Positions 10,253 through 19,078 of a stretch of 42,230 bases of DNA are shown one piece after another; position 1 is the stretch's first letter, and each line of letters begins with the position of its first letter. Origin of the DNA: Chromera velia (lineage: Eukaryota; Sar; Chromeraceae); the NCBI GenBank assembly GCA_018398765.1, contig JAHBMJ010000338.1:7672-49901 (forward strand), in the 5' to 3' direction. The notes beneath the pieces are model-generated. The model saw nothing but the letters and a program-made list of their open reading frames with translations, searched no databases and was not told the origin of the DNA. A program made the position numbers and the translations under genes.

Positions 10253-10300
10253 AATAGGAAGGCCTAGCACGGAACTAATCAATCGATTAATCAATCAATA
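10253..10300 (+). repeat. 3' end of an X-family element with (AATC)n-like tail
   Basis: ATAGGAAGGCCTAGCACGGAAC followed by TAATCAATCGATTAATCAATCAAT matches the 3' ends at 17361-17407, 28943-29001 and 38523-38595. The body upstream is too diverged to align by eye. Confidence 0.5.
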
Positions 10301-10386
10301 TGCTATGCTATGCTAAATAGACTAAGTCTTTCGGTCAATCAACTTCAGCAAACTAGTCACATAAAGAGTGATTAACGATCTTTTGC

Positions 10387-10998
10387 ATGAATATGGGCTG
10401 CTGGGAGCACGGCTCCACTCTAGCAAAGCTAACTTCATTCACATTCATATTTACATTCACATTCATGAGCCAGAAAGAGATGGAAGAAAGAGCTAGAAAG
10501 GCAGCCACAGAAAGAGAAGGGCTCAACAGAAAAGAGGGAAAAAGAGACAACTCGACGCTTTTCTGCTTTTTGTTGAATGAATGTCATACCGGAGTGGATA
10601 AGTTTTTAGGATGGGCGTCATTCAGACGGAGGGTGTTTGAGGAGTGTTCAGGATGGTACAGACACATAGAGGGAGACGCTCTGGCGGCCAGACATGCAGG
10701 AATCACCGGAAGGCAGCGGGTGATCGAGAGACTAACAAAAGAATATGAAGAGACAATTGATAACTTAGAGACGACCGAAGGAGCGTTAGGGTGGCCCAGG
10801 GGAAGGAGGGAGCCACAAAAGAAGATTGATAAAGCAAACAAGAAGAGCGAGGAAGCCCAAATCACATGCCGTTTCAAATCGATTTTCAGGCCGGAAAGCC
10901 AACGCGGATCCAGAGCTGTGGCTCGAATAACGAATAATCATGCAGCAGCGGCCAGGGCAACAGACTCTGGCAGTGTAGGATTGCTAAGAAATAACTAG
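10387..10998 (+). CDS. Element X ORF, charged/helical protein, 3' end cut by retrotransposon insertion
   Basis: 203 codons are open from ATG at 10387. The last seven residues (VGLLRNN) come from the inserted LTR that starts at 10974. From residue 28 the protein is rich in Glu, Arg and Lys with predicted helix (SQKEMEERARKAATERE, then VIERLTKEYEETIDNLETTE). A basic part follows (REPQKKIDKANKKSEEAQ). A degenerate copy lies at 38057-38443. The sequence belongs to a repeat with an (AATC)n tail, so it may be an ORF1-like protein of a LINE-type element, but no zinc knuckle, RNA-recognition fold or reverse transcriptase is visible. Before the insertion the frame would have run on for a short distance into the sequence at 17280-17340. 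No family is recognised. Confidence 0.45.
   Translation: MNMGCWEHGSTLAKLTSFTFIFTFTFMSQKEMEERARKAATEREGLNRKEGKRDNSTLFCFLLNECHTGVDKFLGWASFRRRVFEECSGWYRHIEGDALAARHAGITGRQRVIERLTKEYEETIDNLETTEGALGWPRGRREPQKKIDKANKKSEEAQITCRFKSIFRPESQRGSRAVARITNNHAAAARATDSGSVGLLRNN
10577..10973 (+). mobile_element. Element X copy 1, 5' part (interrupted)
   Basis: Aligns with 38057-38443 at about 90% identity by eye, with one 6-bp gap. The similarity then continues in the second copy without a break, while here it is interrupted by the chromovirus and resumes at 17275. Homology to copy 2 starts abruptly at about 10577, which fits a 5'-truncated second copy. The tail is at 17384-17407. Confidence 0.7.
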
Positions 10999-11241
10999 GG
11001 AGGATTTCTAAAGTCATTCATAGGACGCACAAAAGAACTGATCGTTCGGTTCTTCTTCTAGACATTGTTGTTTCTCCATAAACCACAATACATCACAACA
11101 CCGGTATCAGTCTGTGAAAAGACGCATGCAGCAAAACCATGCAGACTGAGGCAGGCCGGCAGACTAAGCGCGTGCATCAAACACGCGGCGGCGCGATAAT
11201 CATGCGATGACACGTTAGTGGCGCCAGGCATTAGTACTACA
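10974..11241 (-). repeat. 3' LTR of the chromovirus
   Basis: 268 bp, TGTAGGATTG...AGTACTACA on the plus strand. It differs from the 5' LTR at seven positions, all transitions, with no gaps (about 97.4% identical). Confidence 0.92.
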
Positions 11242-11262
11242 ACATGCCCGCCCCTCTCAGAC
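11242..11262 (-). other. Putative polypurine tract of the chromovirus
   Basis: On the minus strand, GAGAGGGGCGGG runs to within six bases of the 3' LTR. This is the expected place for the plus-strand primer. One C interrupts the purine run. Confidence 0.5.
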
Positions 11263-11889
11263 GTGTGTCCTCACACGTAGTCAAACCTGAACGGACACAC
11301 TTTTATCAAATGCAACTGGACAAGACATTTGTTCACTGACAGCCAGACACATGAGACTGCAGTGAATCAATCGATCTCAATCAACCCGCAAACAACCCAT
11401 CACATAAACATCCCTCAACATGTTGGTATGCCACGGCCAACAACATGAGCAGGCATCGGCTTGCATGGACCCCTTCATGCAGCCAATCATAGAAGAACAC
11501 CCATTCAGACTGGATGCTCCACAACCAGACAAATGATTCCGTGCATTAAACAGTGCAAGAAAAATAGATAGACGGAAGAAGAGAACAGAATACATGCATG
11601 CGCGTGCGAAAGGCATTGAGAAAGAAAGCTAAACGTAGGAAAGAGGAAAGTAACAAAAAGCATATAAAAGAGAGAGAAGAGATAGGGAAAGACATAGAGA
11701 AAGATGCAGAGACAATGACAGAGAGAGAAGACGTCGTCACAAGACAGAGAGAAGAAAACTGTATCATTCATTCATCCATTCATTCTCACTTCCGCCGTCC
11801 TTCCCGTGACCCCTCAGAAATAGAACGAGAGTGAGAGAATGCACAAACATTTACTCATATGCATTCATTCCCTTTGATTCCTAGTCTCT
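11263..11889. other. Chromovirus 3' non-coding region
   Basis: About 630 bp between the polyprotein stop and the polypurine tract. No ORF is supported. 11640-11760 is GA-rich on the plus strand. Confidence 0.5.
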
Positions 11890-11928
11890 TTACTTCTTTC
11901 CCCCTCTCCCTCCGAGAGGCCTTCCAGG

Positions 11929-12087
11929 CTGCGCCAAGAACTCTCTGATTTTCAAACGAGCATTCAGAAGATTTTCTGATGGCTCCCACGTGGCATTCTC
12001 TTCTGAATCCCCTTTCCAGTGTACTAAATACTCCACACTATGACCGATCTTCCTCTTGTCAAGGACTGTCTCTACTTCATGCTCTTC
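11929..12087 (-). other. Chromodomain at the integrase C-terminus
   Basis: The segment starts EHEVETVLDKRKIG, continues EYLVHWKG and ends ATWEPSENLLNA followed by LKIREFL, the classic chromodomain order. The aromatic positions Y, W (WKG) and W (TWEP) are kept, while the usual WKGY Tyr is Asp. In this family the domain steers integration towards modified histone H3. The enclosing open segment (11890-12456) has no stops. Its upstream part (KPGDWVMVHR, then YGPFEV) is the GPY/F-type module of the integrase. Confidence 0.9.
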
Positions 12088-12399
12088 TTCAGTCAAGTGT
12101 GGAAGGCGCACCGGCGGAGAATTCTTTTCAGACTGTCCTTCTTGCAACAAATATCTCTTCAACCAAACCATGTGGAGAATTCGATATCTTCTGACCCCCT
12201 CAAGAAATACCAGTTCGTATGCGACCTTTCTGACCCGTCGGTCTACTTCAAATGGCCCGTACCACAGATATGCAAGTTTCTTTCGATCTCCCTCCGGTGT
12301 CTTTGCTCCGGCAAAGAAGTTCCTGTGAACCATAACCCAATCCCCAGGCTTGAATTCTTCTTTGCTTCTTCTCTGGTTGTAGTAATGTGCTACTCTCTC

Positions 12400-13250
12400 C
12401 CTTGCTCTCTCCAATCGGTCTCTTACCTCCTGAACGATGTTCACCCTCTCCTTCAAGTCTTGTGAAGCTTCAGGTGAGGATGGGTGGGGGCAGAGAAAAC
12501 TGGGAAGAGTGAGTGGATCTCTTCATTCAACAACATGGAAGGGAGTAAATCCAGTCGACTTGTGGACGCTCGTGCGGACTGCAAAGGCAAGCATCTTCAA
12601 GTGCTGAGGCCAGTCCTTCTGATGGTCTGCGACGAAGCACCGAAGCATCTGCTCAAGCGTCCGATTCTTGATCTCCGTCTGTCCGTCTGTCTGAGGGTGC
12701 TGAGCAGTTGACATCTTGAGCTTGGTTCTGCACAGGTAGAACAGTGTTTGCCAGAAGTTTGAGACAAACCTAGAGTCGCGATCAGAGACAATTGATTGTG
12801 GCATGCCATGCTCACACACCACTTCGTCGAAAAACTTTTGTGCTGTCTCTCGGGCTCCGGCTGTTTCTCTGGTGGGAACAAAGATCGCCCACTTGCTCAA
12901 CTTGCACACCACGTCCATGATTGAGTCAACTACCTCTCCCTTGAACTGAACAGGTGGAAGACCAGTAATGAAATCTATTGAGAGATCATGAAAGGGAGAC
13001 TCTGGCACAGAGAGTGGTTGAAGAAGGCCTGCAGGCTTTTCATTCAACGGTTTGTTCCTTTGATACACATCGCAGTGAACGATGTAGTATATCACCTGCT
13101 TCTACATGTGTGGCCAAAAAAAATCTGCAGCCAGTCGTCGGTAGGTCTTGTCCACTCCAAGATGCCCAGCCAAAGGAGAATCGTGACACTCCCAGATGAC
13201 TTGCCTTTACAGTGTCTTTGTCGAGATCGCCAGTCTCCTCTGGTCGTAGT
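12400..13250 (-). other. Integrase region (zinc finger and DDE core)
   Basis: The N-terminal finger has HDSPLAGH for the two histidines, then VHCDVYQRNK, where the second Cys is Tyr. The catalytic core keeps all three acidic residues: SIDFITGLP, VSDRDSRF and HPQTDGQTEIKNRTLEQ. Stops fall at 13207, 13102 and 12523. The DDE core itself, between the last two, is open. Confidence 0.9.
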
Positions 13251-13499
13251 ACAAAAGTCCCTCCTTCACCGAGAAATGACTCAAACGCAAACGTAGATAG
13301 GCAGGGGAGGTACCTTAGGTAGGAGCATAAGTGAAGAAAGGAAGGAGCTCCTTGAAGAAAGAGTCTTGAGCGTACCCCTTCCTAACTTGATCCAGAAACT
13401 TTGCATCTGGACAGACCTTTCGAGTGCTCTCCACCTGGGCAATTCGGTCTCTTTCCTTTTCATCAGATCTCTCCTCTCCTGTCTGCTTCTGCGTTCTGG

Positions 13500-13980
13500 T
13501 TCGAGACGGTCGACGTGATAGCGCGTCTGCCACAACGTTCTTGGAGCCAGGGATGTACTGAGGAACAATGCCCAGTGCATTCAGGAAGATGACCTATCTC
13601 TTCACTCTGTCGGGGCCTTCGATCAGACCCCCTGAAGTGCCGAGCCACTTCAAGCTCTCGTGATTGGAGTAGACCTTCATGGTGTGATTCACATAAATGC
13701 GGAAGGCCTTCACTCCAAAAACAACTGCCAGAAGCTCCTTCTCCCGAATCGGATACTTCTGCTCAGCTTGAACGAGCTTCCTGGAAGCAAGGGCTACAAC
13801 TCTCAGTCCATTCACTCTTGGATCCCACTGCATCAGAGCTACCGCGATGCAGATCCCTTTCTCTCACGCATCAACATACAAGTCGAAAGGGTGGGTAGGA
13901 TCTGGGATAAAAAGAAGAATCAATTTTGCAATCTTCTCTTTCAACTCCTTGAACGCTGCTTCACAGACCTCTGACTAAAC
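13500..13980 (-). other. RNase H region
   Basis: LYVDA (then a stop), KYPIREKELLAVVFGVKAFR and YSNHESLKWL match the Ty3 RNase H core. The usual TDH aspartate is Asn. PQYIPGSKNVVADALSRRPS marks the end of the domain. Stops at 13975, 13864 and 13594 break it. Two of these, at 13975 and 13594, stand where the family usually has Trp. Confidence 0.88.
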
Positions 13981-14149
13981 GAACTTGACCTTCGCCTGGA
14001 GAAGAGAAGTGAGCGGGGCTGTGACGTGACTGTACTTGTAGATGAATCTTCGAAACCAGTTGCATAGTCCCAAGAAGACACGGAGCTCATGTTTGTTCTC
14101 AGGCTTCGGCCAAGTCTCAACGAGCTCTACCCTCTTCGGCTCCGCTCTC

Positions 14150-14860
14150 ACTCCTACATCTGAGATTTCCAGCCCGATGTACACAACTTTCGGGACAAAG
14201 AATTTACACTTGGAGATCTTCACATAATACTCGTCTTTTCTCAGGTATCCAAGGACTCTCTGCAAATCTTCTTCATGTTAGTCGACCGTCGGGAAGTATA
14301 CGAGGACGTCATCGATCCAAGCAAATGCGCAGTCATCCAGAACTTCGTGAAAGCAAACCTGAATAGCTCGCTGGCTGGTCGGCGGTGGGTTATACATCTC
14401 AAAAGGCATCACCAGCCACTGATAATTGCCGTACCGGGTGCACATCGCTGTCTTCGGTTCGTCATCCAGTCGAATGCGAAGCTGATAGAAAAACTGCCGC
14501 ATATCGAGGACCGAAAAAATCTTCGCTCCGTGGAGACGGTCCAACAATTCTTCCGGTCTGGGCATCGCGTACTTGTCCTTGATCGTGATCTTATTGATGG
14601 CGCGATAGTTGATGCACATCCGTAGACTCCCATCTTTCTTCGCCACAAAGAAGGCTGGTGCTGCAAACGGAGAGACAGAGGGACGGATGAATCCCTTTGC
14701 CAGCAGATCATCCAGTTGTCTTCTCATCTTATCAAGCTCTCCAAAAGAAAGTCGGTATGGCAGCCGAGCGGGAGGAGGGTGTCCAGGCTCCAAATCAATC
14801 GTGAACTCAACTAACCGTCTTAGGGGTAGCTTAGGGATCTCGTTGCAAAAGATGTCCCGA
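14150..14860 (-). other. Reverse transcriptase region
   Basis: Motifs in order: GFIRPSVSPFAAPAFFVAKK, LRMCINYRAINKITIKDKY, FSVLDMRQFFYQLRI, WLVMPFEMYNPPPTSQRA and WIDDVLVYF (usual YxDD), then YVKISKCKFF after a TAA at 14278. The DD pair survives, but Tyr is Trp and the MPFG glycine is Glu. Confidence 0.92.
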
Positions 14861-15495
14861 TACTCTCCCACTACCCGTCGAGCTGCAGGGTGGAGGGAGG
14901 GATCACTCATGACTTTTGACCACCCCGTATAGAGCGTTTCATCCTTCTCCCTCTCTGCCTTCTCTTCTGCTGTCTCTCCTTCTGGCACTTCCTTCTCTGT
15001 CTCTTCTCTGATCGCCGTTGCCATTTTCGCCTCACCTAGGGGTTCTACCTCTAGGGTCATCGCCATAGGGGCCAGCACAGGCTCCACCATTTCCAACCTA
15101 CAAAGATACACCTCTCGCACACGGCCCTTCCTGACCTCTCTTTTGAACTCTCTGCTAGAAAGAGTACGGACAGATGTTTGTGTCTGTGACTTGATAGTGA
15201 TTGACCTTCCATGAGCCCCTGGGATTGGAATCTCCACTTCTCCTTTGCCCCAATGTACATGAGGCTCATGTTCGATCAGCCACTTCATACCCAGATAGAC
15301 ATCATAGTTGTCATCAAGGTCAGCCAGGGCGAACTTCATTCTCTAGTGGTACCCCTGAATGGAGAAGGCCAGAAGACTGGTATACTCACTGACCGTAGTC
15401 ACCACCGTCTGTCCGTCTTCTCCCTTAATAGCCCCCCTACACTAACGCGAACTTTGCATCTTCCTGATGGGAAGACCTTTGTCGTGAGCGAATTA

Positions 15496-15610
15496 GGCAG
15501 ACAGAAATGTCTCCCCCGCCCCACAGTCTAAGAGCACTCTCACCGGAATACCCTCGACAGTGCTCTGGAAGCAAATCATCTTCACCTTCCTGTCAGCACT
15601 GGCAGTGCCG
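15496..15610 (-). other. Retropepsin-like protease region
   Basis: VRVLLDCGAGETFLSA stands where LLDSGAxxxFIS is usual, and is followed at once by TAA (15493-15495). The catalytic Asp is kept and the DSGA motif reads DCGAG. Confidence 0.75.
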
Positions 15611-16023
15611 ATCATATTCGCCCGGTCGTACACGTAGGGGTCAGTGGGCTGCTCTCCCTCAATGTTCATCGAAAGCTCGTTATCAGGGAACCAGAATTCT
15701 TCCTCTCCTTCTCCAACAACCTGATCCCCCTCCTGCCCTGCAGTCTGGATACCAGCTGCATAGCTATTCCAAGCACGCCCTCTCTGCCCCCCCTGTGGGC
15801 GACCTCTCTGCGCGTTCGGTGGAGAGCTACGTGGTGGCCCTGTCCGTCCGACTGGCATCCACACCCATCGTCCTTCTCCACCGCCGGCGCCAACAGGTGG
15901 ACCTCCCTGACCACCATACACGGGTCTCTGTAGTCCCGAAGGACCCCATGGCCTTCCTCTGTATGGCTGCTGCAGTCTGGGAACATTTGACCCGAACTCC
16001 CTCTGCAAAGACAACAAGGATAG

Positions 16024-16065
16024 ACAATCTTTCTTCTCATGTCCCTTCTGCTTACAGAGGAAGCA
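16024..16065 (-). other. Gag zinc knuckle (CCHC)
   Basis: CFLCKQKGHEKKDC fits C-x2-C-x4-H-x4-C exactly. Such knuckles package element RNA. An in-frame TGA (16075-16077) lies just before it. Confidence 0.88.
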
Positions 16066-16984
16066 CCGTCCTTGTCACATCAGTTCGGCTCTCTCTTTTA
16101 AAGAAAGAGAGCACACAGCGTCCAGCTGCATGGGAACAGGTCCGTCAGAGTTGGACCCACCCTGGTGTTTTCCGTCTGGTCTGCTGCCCCCAGTCTGAAC
16201 GTGCTTCTTTCGGTTCCTACCCTTTCCTTCCAAAGTCTCTGCTGCGATACAAGCCGCCTCCACTGCCTCCTCAAGAGTGGAAGGAGCTTTCTTATTCACC
16301 TTAAGGCAAATCACATCGGGGATAGCCTTCTTGAAGATGTGGATGAGATCAGCAGGGGTCGATGTGTCTTTGATCTCTTCCGCCAGATCCAGGAAGGCGT
16401 TCCCAAAGCTCTCCATGCCCTGTGCTTTCGAGTATTGGAGCTCCTCCAGTGCATCCCTGCGGTGATCCTGCTCCAGCGGGTCGATGTAGCTCTTTTTCAG
16501 TACCTCTACGAAGTCTTGGAAGGAACGGAAGGGAGTTGCGCTTTTTTGCTTCCGATAGACCTACTTTTTCAGAGTTTTCGACAGATAGCTCTTCGAAACA
16601 AAGAGCCATCGACTCTCGGACACTCCCGTGCCCTGGCAATACTCCTTCATATCTTTGAGCCAGTCAGAGACCTCATGCCGATCCCCTGCAAAGATGGAGG
16701 GCTCCCTCACCTTGCAGGCTCGAGGCAGTTCTCCATCGAGCAACAGAGGATGTTCGTCGGCAGACGTCTCCACTCCAGCGGCCATGGTCGGAAGCACAAC
16801 TTGCGTCCATGGCTCCCGAACTTTATCTGCCAGCCTCTGCATCACAGAGCGCTGCAAGAGAAGTTCCTGGTGCAGCTCCTGGAACTGCGCGTTGCACTCG
16901 GACTGAGTAATAAACTGACTGAATATCCCTTCAGTCATTCAGTGCAACCATAACACAAATGAATTTGATTAACGATAGCCTCTG

Positions 16985-17006
16985 GTCGAACGAGGCTCTG
17001 CTACCC
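16985..17006 (-). other. Primer binding site, initiator-Met tRNA-like
   Basis: The minus strand right after the 5' LTR reads GGGTAGCAGAGCCTCG. Its complement, CTCTGCTACC, matches the 3' end of eukaryotic initiator methionine tRNAs (…CTCTGCTACCA). The first base is G instead of T. Confidence 0.65.
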
Positions 17007-17274
17007 TGTAGGATTGCTAAGAGATAACTAGGGAGGATTTCTAGAGTCATTCATAGGACGCACAAAAGAACTGATCGTTCGGTTCTTCTTCTAGACATTG
17101 TTGTTTCTCCATAAACCACAATACATCACAACACTGGTGTCAGTCTGTGAAAAGACGCATGCAGCAAAACCATGCAGACTGAGGCAGGCCGGCAGACTAA
17201 GCGCGTGCATCAAACACGCGGCGGCGCGATAATCATGCGATGACACGTTGGTGGCGCCAGACATCAGTACTACA
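17007..17274 (-). repeat. 5' LTR of the chromovirus
   Basis: 268 bp, same length as the other LTR. The seven differences from it are all A/G or C/T. Confidence 0.92.
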
Positions 17275-17407
17275 GGTAGGCCCCGAGGGCGGGGTCTGAT
17301 ACCTCAGCTTAGGCTGGGGAACGCCCCGCTCTGCTAGCTCTGGCGACAGATAAACATAGCGGGAAGGCCCTAGGGCGGAACATATCAATCAATCAATCAA
17401 TCAATCA
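17275..17407 (+). mobile_element. Element X copy 1, 3' part with (AATC)n tail
   Basis: GGCGGGGTCTGATACCTCAG, then CTAGCTCTGGCGACAGATAA, then CATAGCGGGAAGGCCCTAG, then an (AATC)n tail at 17384-17407. Matches 38440-38595 closely. It begins with the target duplication left by the chromovirus. Confidence 0.75.
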
Positions 17408-17574
17408 TGAGAAAGTTAAAAAAAAAATGATAATCTTGCAGTTTGTCAAGTTGCAAAAAAATAACGAGATCACAGATCGTCTAACATCGTCAAATGAAGC
17501 TATAAAAAGATGAAGGAAAAATCGTTTGATTCATAAACTGATGCTTAAAATCATGCTTAATCCTAGCTTAACCC

Positions 17575-18690
17575 TAGAAAAAAAGAACTTGGAGGATCGA
17601 GGCCTACTATAGATTTGAAAGAAGGACTAAAAGAAGAAAAGAAAGGAAGAGGGAGGGAGGAGGGGGGGGGGGGGGGGGGGGGGGGGGAGAGAGAGAGAGA
17701 GAGAAGGGGCATAAAGATGGGAAGAAAGAAGAAAAGATAGAAAGATGGGAGGAAAGAAGAAAATATGGAAGGCAAGGATGAAAGAAAACAGGGAGGAACG
17801 AAAGATGTACAGAAGGAAAGAAGAAGAGGAGGGAGGGAGAGACGGGGGAATGAAGAACAAGGGAAAGAAGGATGAGAGGAAGAAAGGGAGGAAGGAAATA
17901 AAAGCCGGAAGGATGAGAGGATGGAAGGACAAAAGGATGGAAGGAGGAAGGGAAGGCAAGAAGGACGCGAGGAAGGGATGATGAGAGGATGCACCGATGC
18001 AGGATAAAAAGGATGGAAAGAAGAGGGGAAGGAAAGAAGCAAGGGACGAAGGGAGGATGAGAAGATGCAGGATAAAAGGATGGAAAGAAGAGGGGAAGGA
18101 AAGAAGCAAGGGACGAAGGGAGGATGAAAGGATGCAGGATAAAAGGATGCAGGATAAAAGGATGGAAAGAAGAAAGGCAGGCAAGAAGCAAGGGACGAAG
18201 GGAGGATGAAAGGATGGAAGAAAAGAAAAATAGGCAGATGGGAGAAGGAAAGGCAGGGAGGGAGGAAACAGAGAAAGGAGGGAGGGCTGGAGGGAGGAAG
18301 AAAGAGAGAAAGACAGACTACGGGGCAGGCAGGCAGGCAGCCAGAAAGAGAGAGATCGAAGAAAGGAGAGGGAGGGAAGGAAGGAGGGAAGGAAGAAAGG
18401 AAGGGGGGAAGAAAGAAGGAAAGAACGGCAAAGAAAAAAAAACAAGAAAGAAAGGCGGAAACTCAAGAAGGAGCGAGGGTAGGGGCAGGGAAAGACACAG
18501 ACAAAAGAAACAAGCGACAAGATGACAGACAGAACGACAGTGCAGGAGAGAGGAAAGGGGAAGGAGATGGGGAAGTGGGTGCGTGAGAAACACCGACATA
18601 CGGAGACAGAAACGCCCCACTCAGGAGTGAGAGAGCGAGAGTGAGAGAACCGGGTGAAGAAATGAGATTCGAGACCCAGGAAGGGCTTGA
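17575..18690 (+). repeat. 1.1-kb polypurine tract with a run of 26 G and a minisatellite
   Basis: The plus strand is nearly all A and G for over 1 kb. 17662-17687 is 26 consecutive G, followed by (GA)n to about 17704. 17984-18212 contains about three units of 66-80 bp built from GATGCAGGATAAAAGGATGG, AGAAGAGGGGAAGGAAAG and GCAAGGGACGAAGGGAGGAT. Long open frames on the minus strand here (up to 358 codons of Ser, Leu, Phe and Pro) are by-products of composition. Confidence 0.9.
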
Positions 18691-19047
18691 AGAAGAGACA
18701 CACAGACTACCGGACATACGCACACGTCCACACATGCAGATGGACACAGAGACAGAGAGAGATCGAAGCCCAGACAGACATCACAAGCAAGAAGGCCTGA
18801 GTCTGTTTCAGCACACATGGGAACCGGGAGAGGTTTTCAAGTGTACGCGCCCATGTTTTTGATACTTACATTGCTTCTCTTTGACAGCGGACAAGCAGCC
18901 ACATCTCGAGCTGGAAAGGCAAGCGGAAACGCGAATAGAGACAAATAGACAGACTACCTTCTTTCCCTCCTCAGACAGACTATATGTTTCTTCTCAGACA
19001 GACAGACTATATGTTTTTTCTTCTCCCTTCTTTTCTTCATGAACACC

Positions 19048-19078
<31 letters not shown>

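Larger units (their letters stand above)
11890..16938 (-). pseudogene. gag-pol: Gag-pol polyprotein of a chromovirus, one frame with 13 internal stops
   Basis: ATG at 16936-16938 lies 68 nt inside the 5' LTR edge. The same frame can be followed for 1,683 codons to TAA at 11890-11892. Internal stops (left base): 16561 TAG, 16075 TGA, 15493 TAA, 15442 TAG, 15343 TAG, 14278 TAA, 13975 TAG, 13864 TGA, 13594 TAG, 13315 TAA, 13207 TAA, 13102 TAG, 12523 TGA. I found no frameshift in any gap between open segments. Chromoviruses often use one gag-pol frame, so this is the ancestral layout. Several key residues are also changed by what could be transitions: the RNase H motif reads SNHESL where TDHxSL is usual, MPFE replaces MPFG in the reverse transcriptase, and CDVY replaces CxxC in the integrase zinc finger. 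The function was replication of the element. Confidence 0.92.
10974..17274 (-). mobile_element. Chromovirus (Ty3/gypsy LTR retrotransposon), complete but inactivated
   Basis: Two 268-bp LTRs (10974-11241 and 17007-17274), each starting TG and ending CA, bound an internal region read on the minus strand. Order on the minus strand: primer binding site, gag, zinc knuckle, protease, reverse transcriptase, RNase H, integrase, chromodomain, polypurine tract. This order and the C-terminal chromodomain define chromoviruses. The flanks GGCAG (10969-10973) and GGTAG (17275-17279) are the 5-bp target duplication with one transition. The element sits inside element X, and the copy at 38057-38595 is a paralogous empty site. 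Polyprotein stops show that it is not autonomous today. Confidence 0.93.

Noticed and set aside
12040-16953. Several long plus-strand ORFs (up to 265 codons) inside the chromovirus
   Set aside because: They are shadows of the minus-strand gag-pol frame. The minus-strand products carry the family motifs.
17563-18703. Long minus-strand ORFs (159-358 codons) across the polypurine tract
   Set aside because: They are low-complexity Ser/Leu/Phe/Pro sequences open in several frames at once because a pyrimidine-only strand contains few stops.
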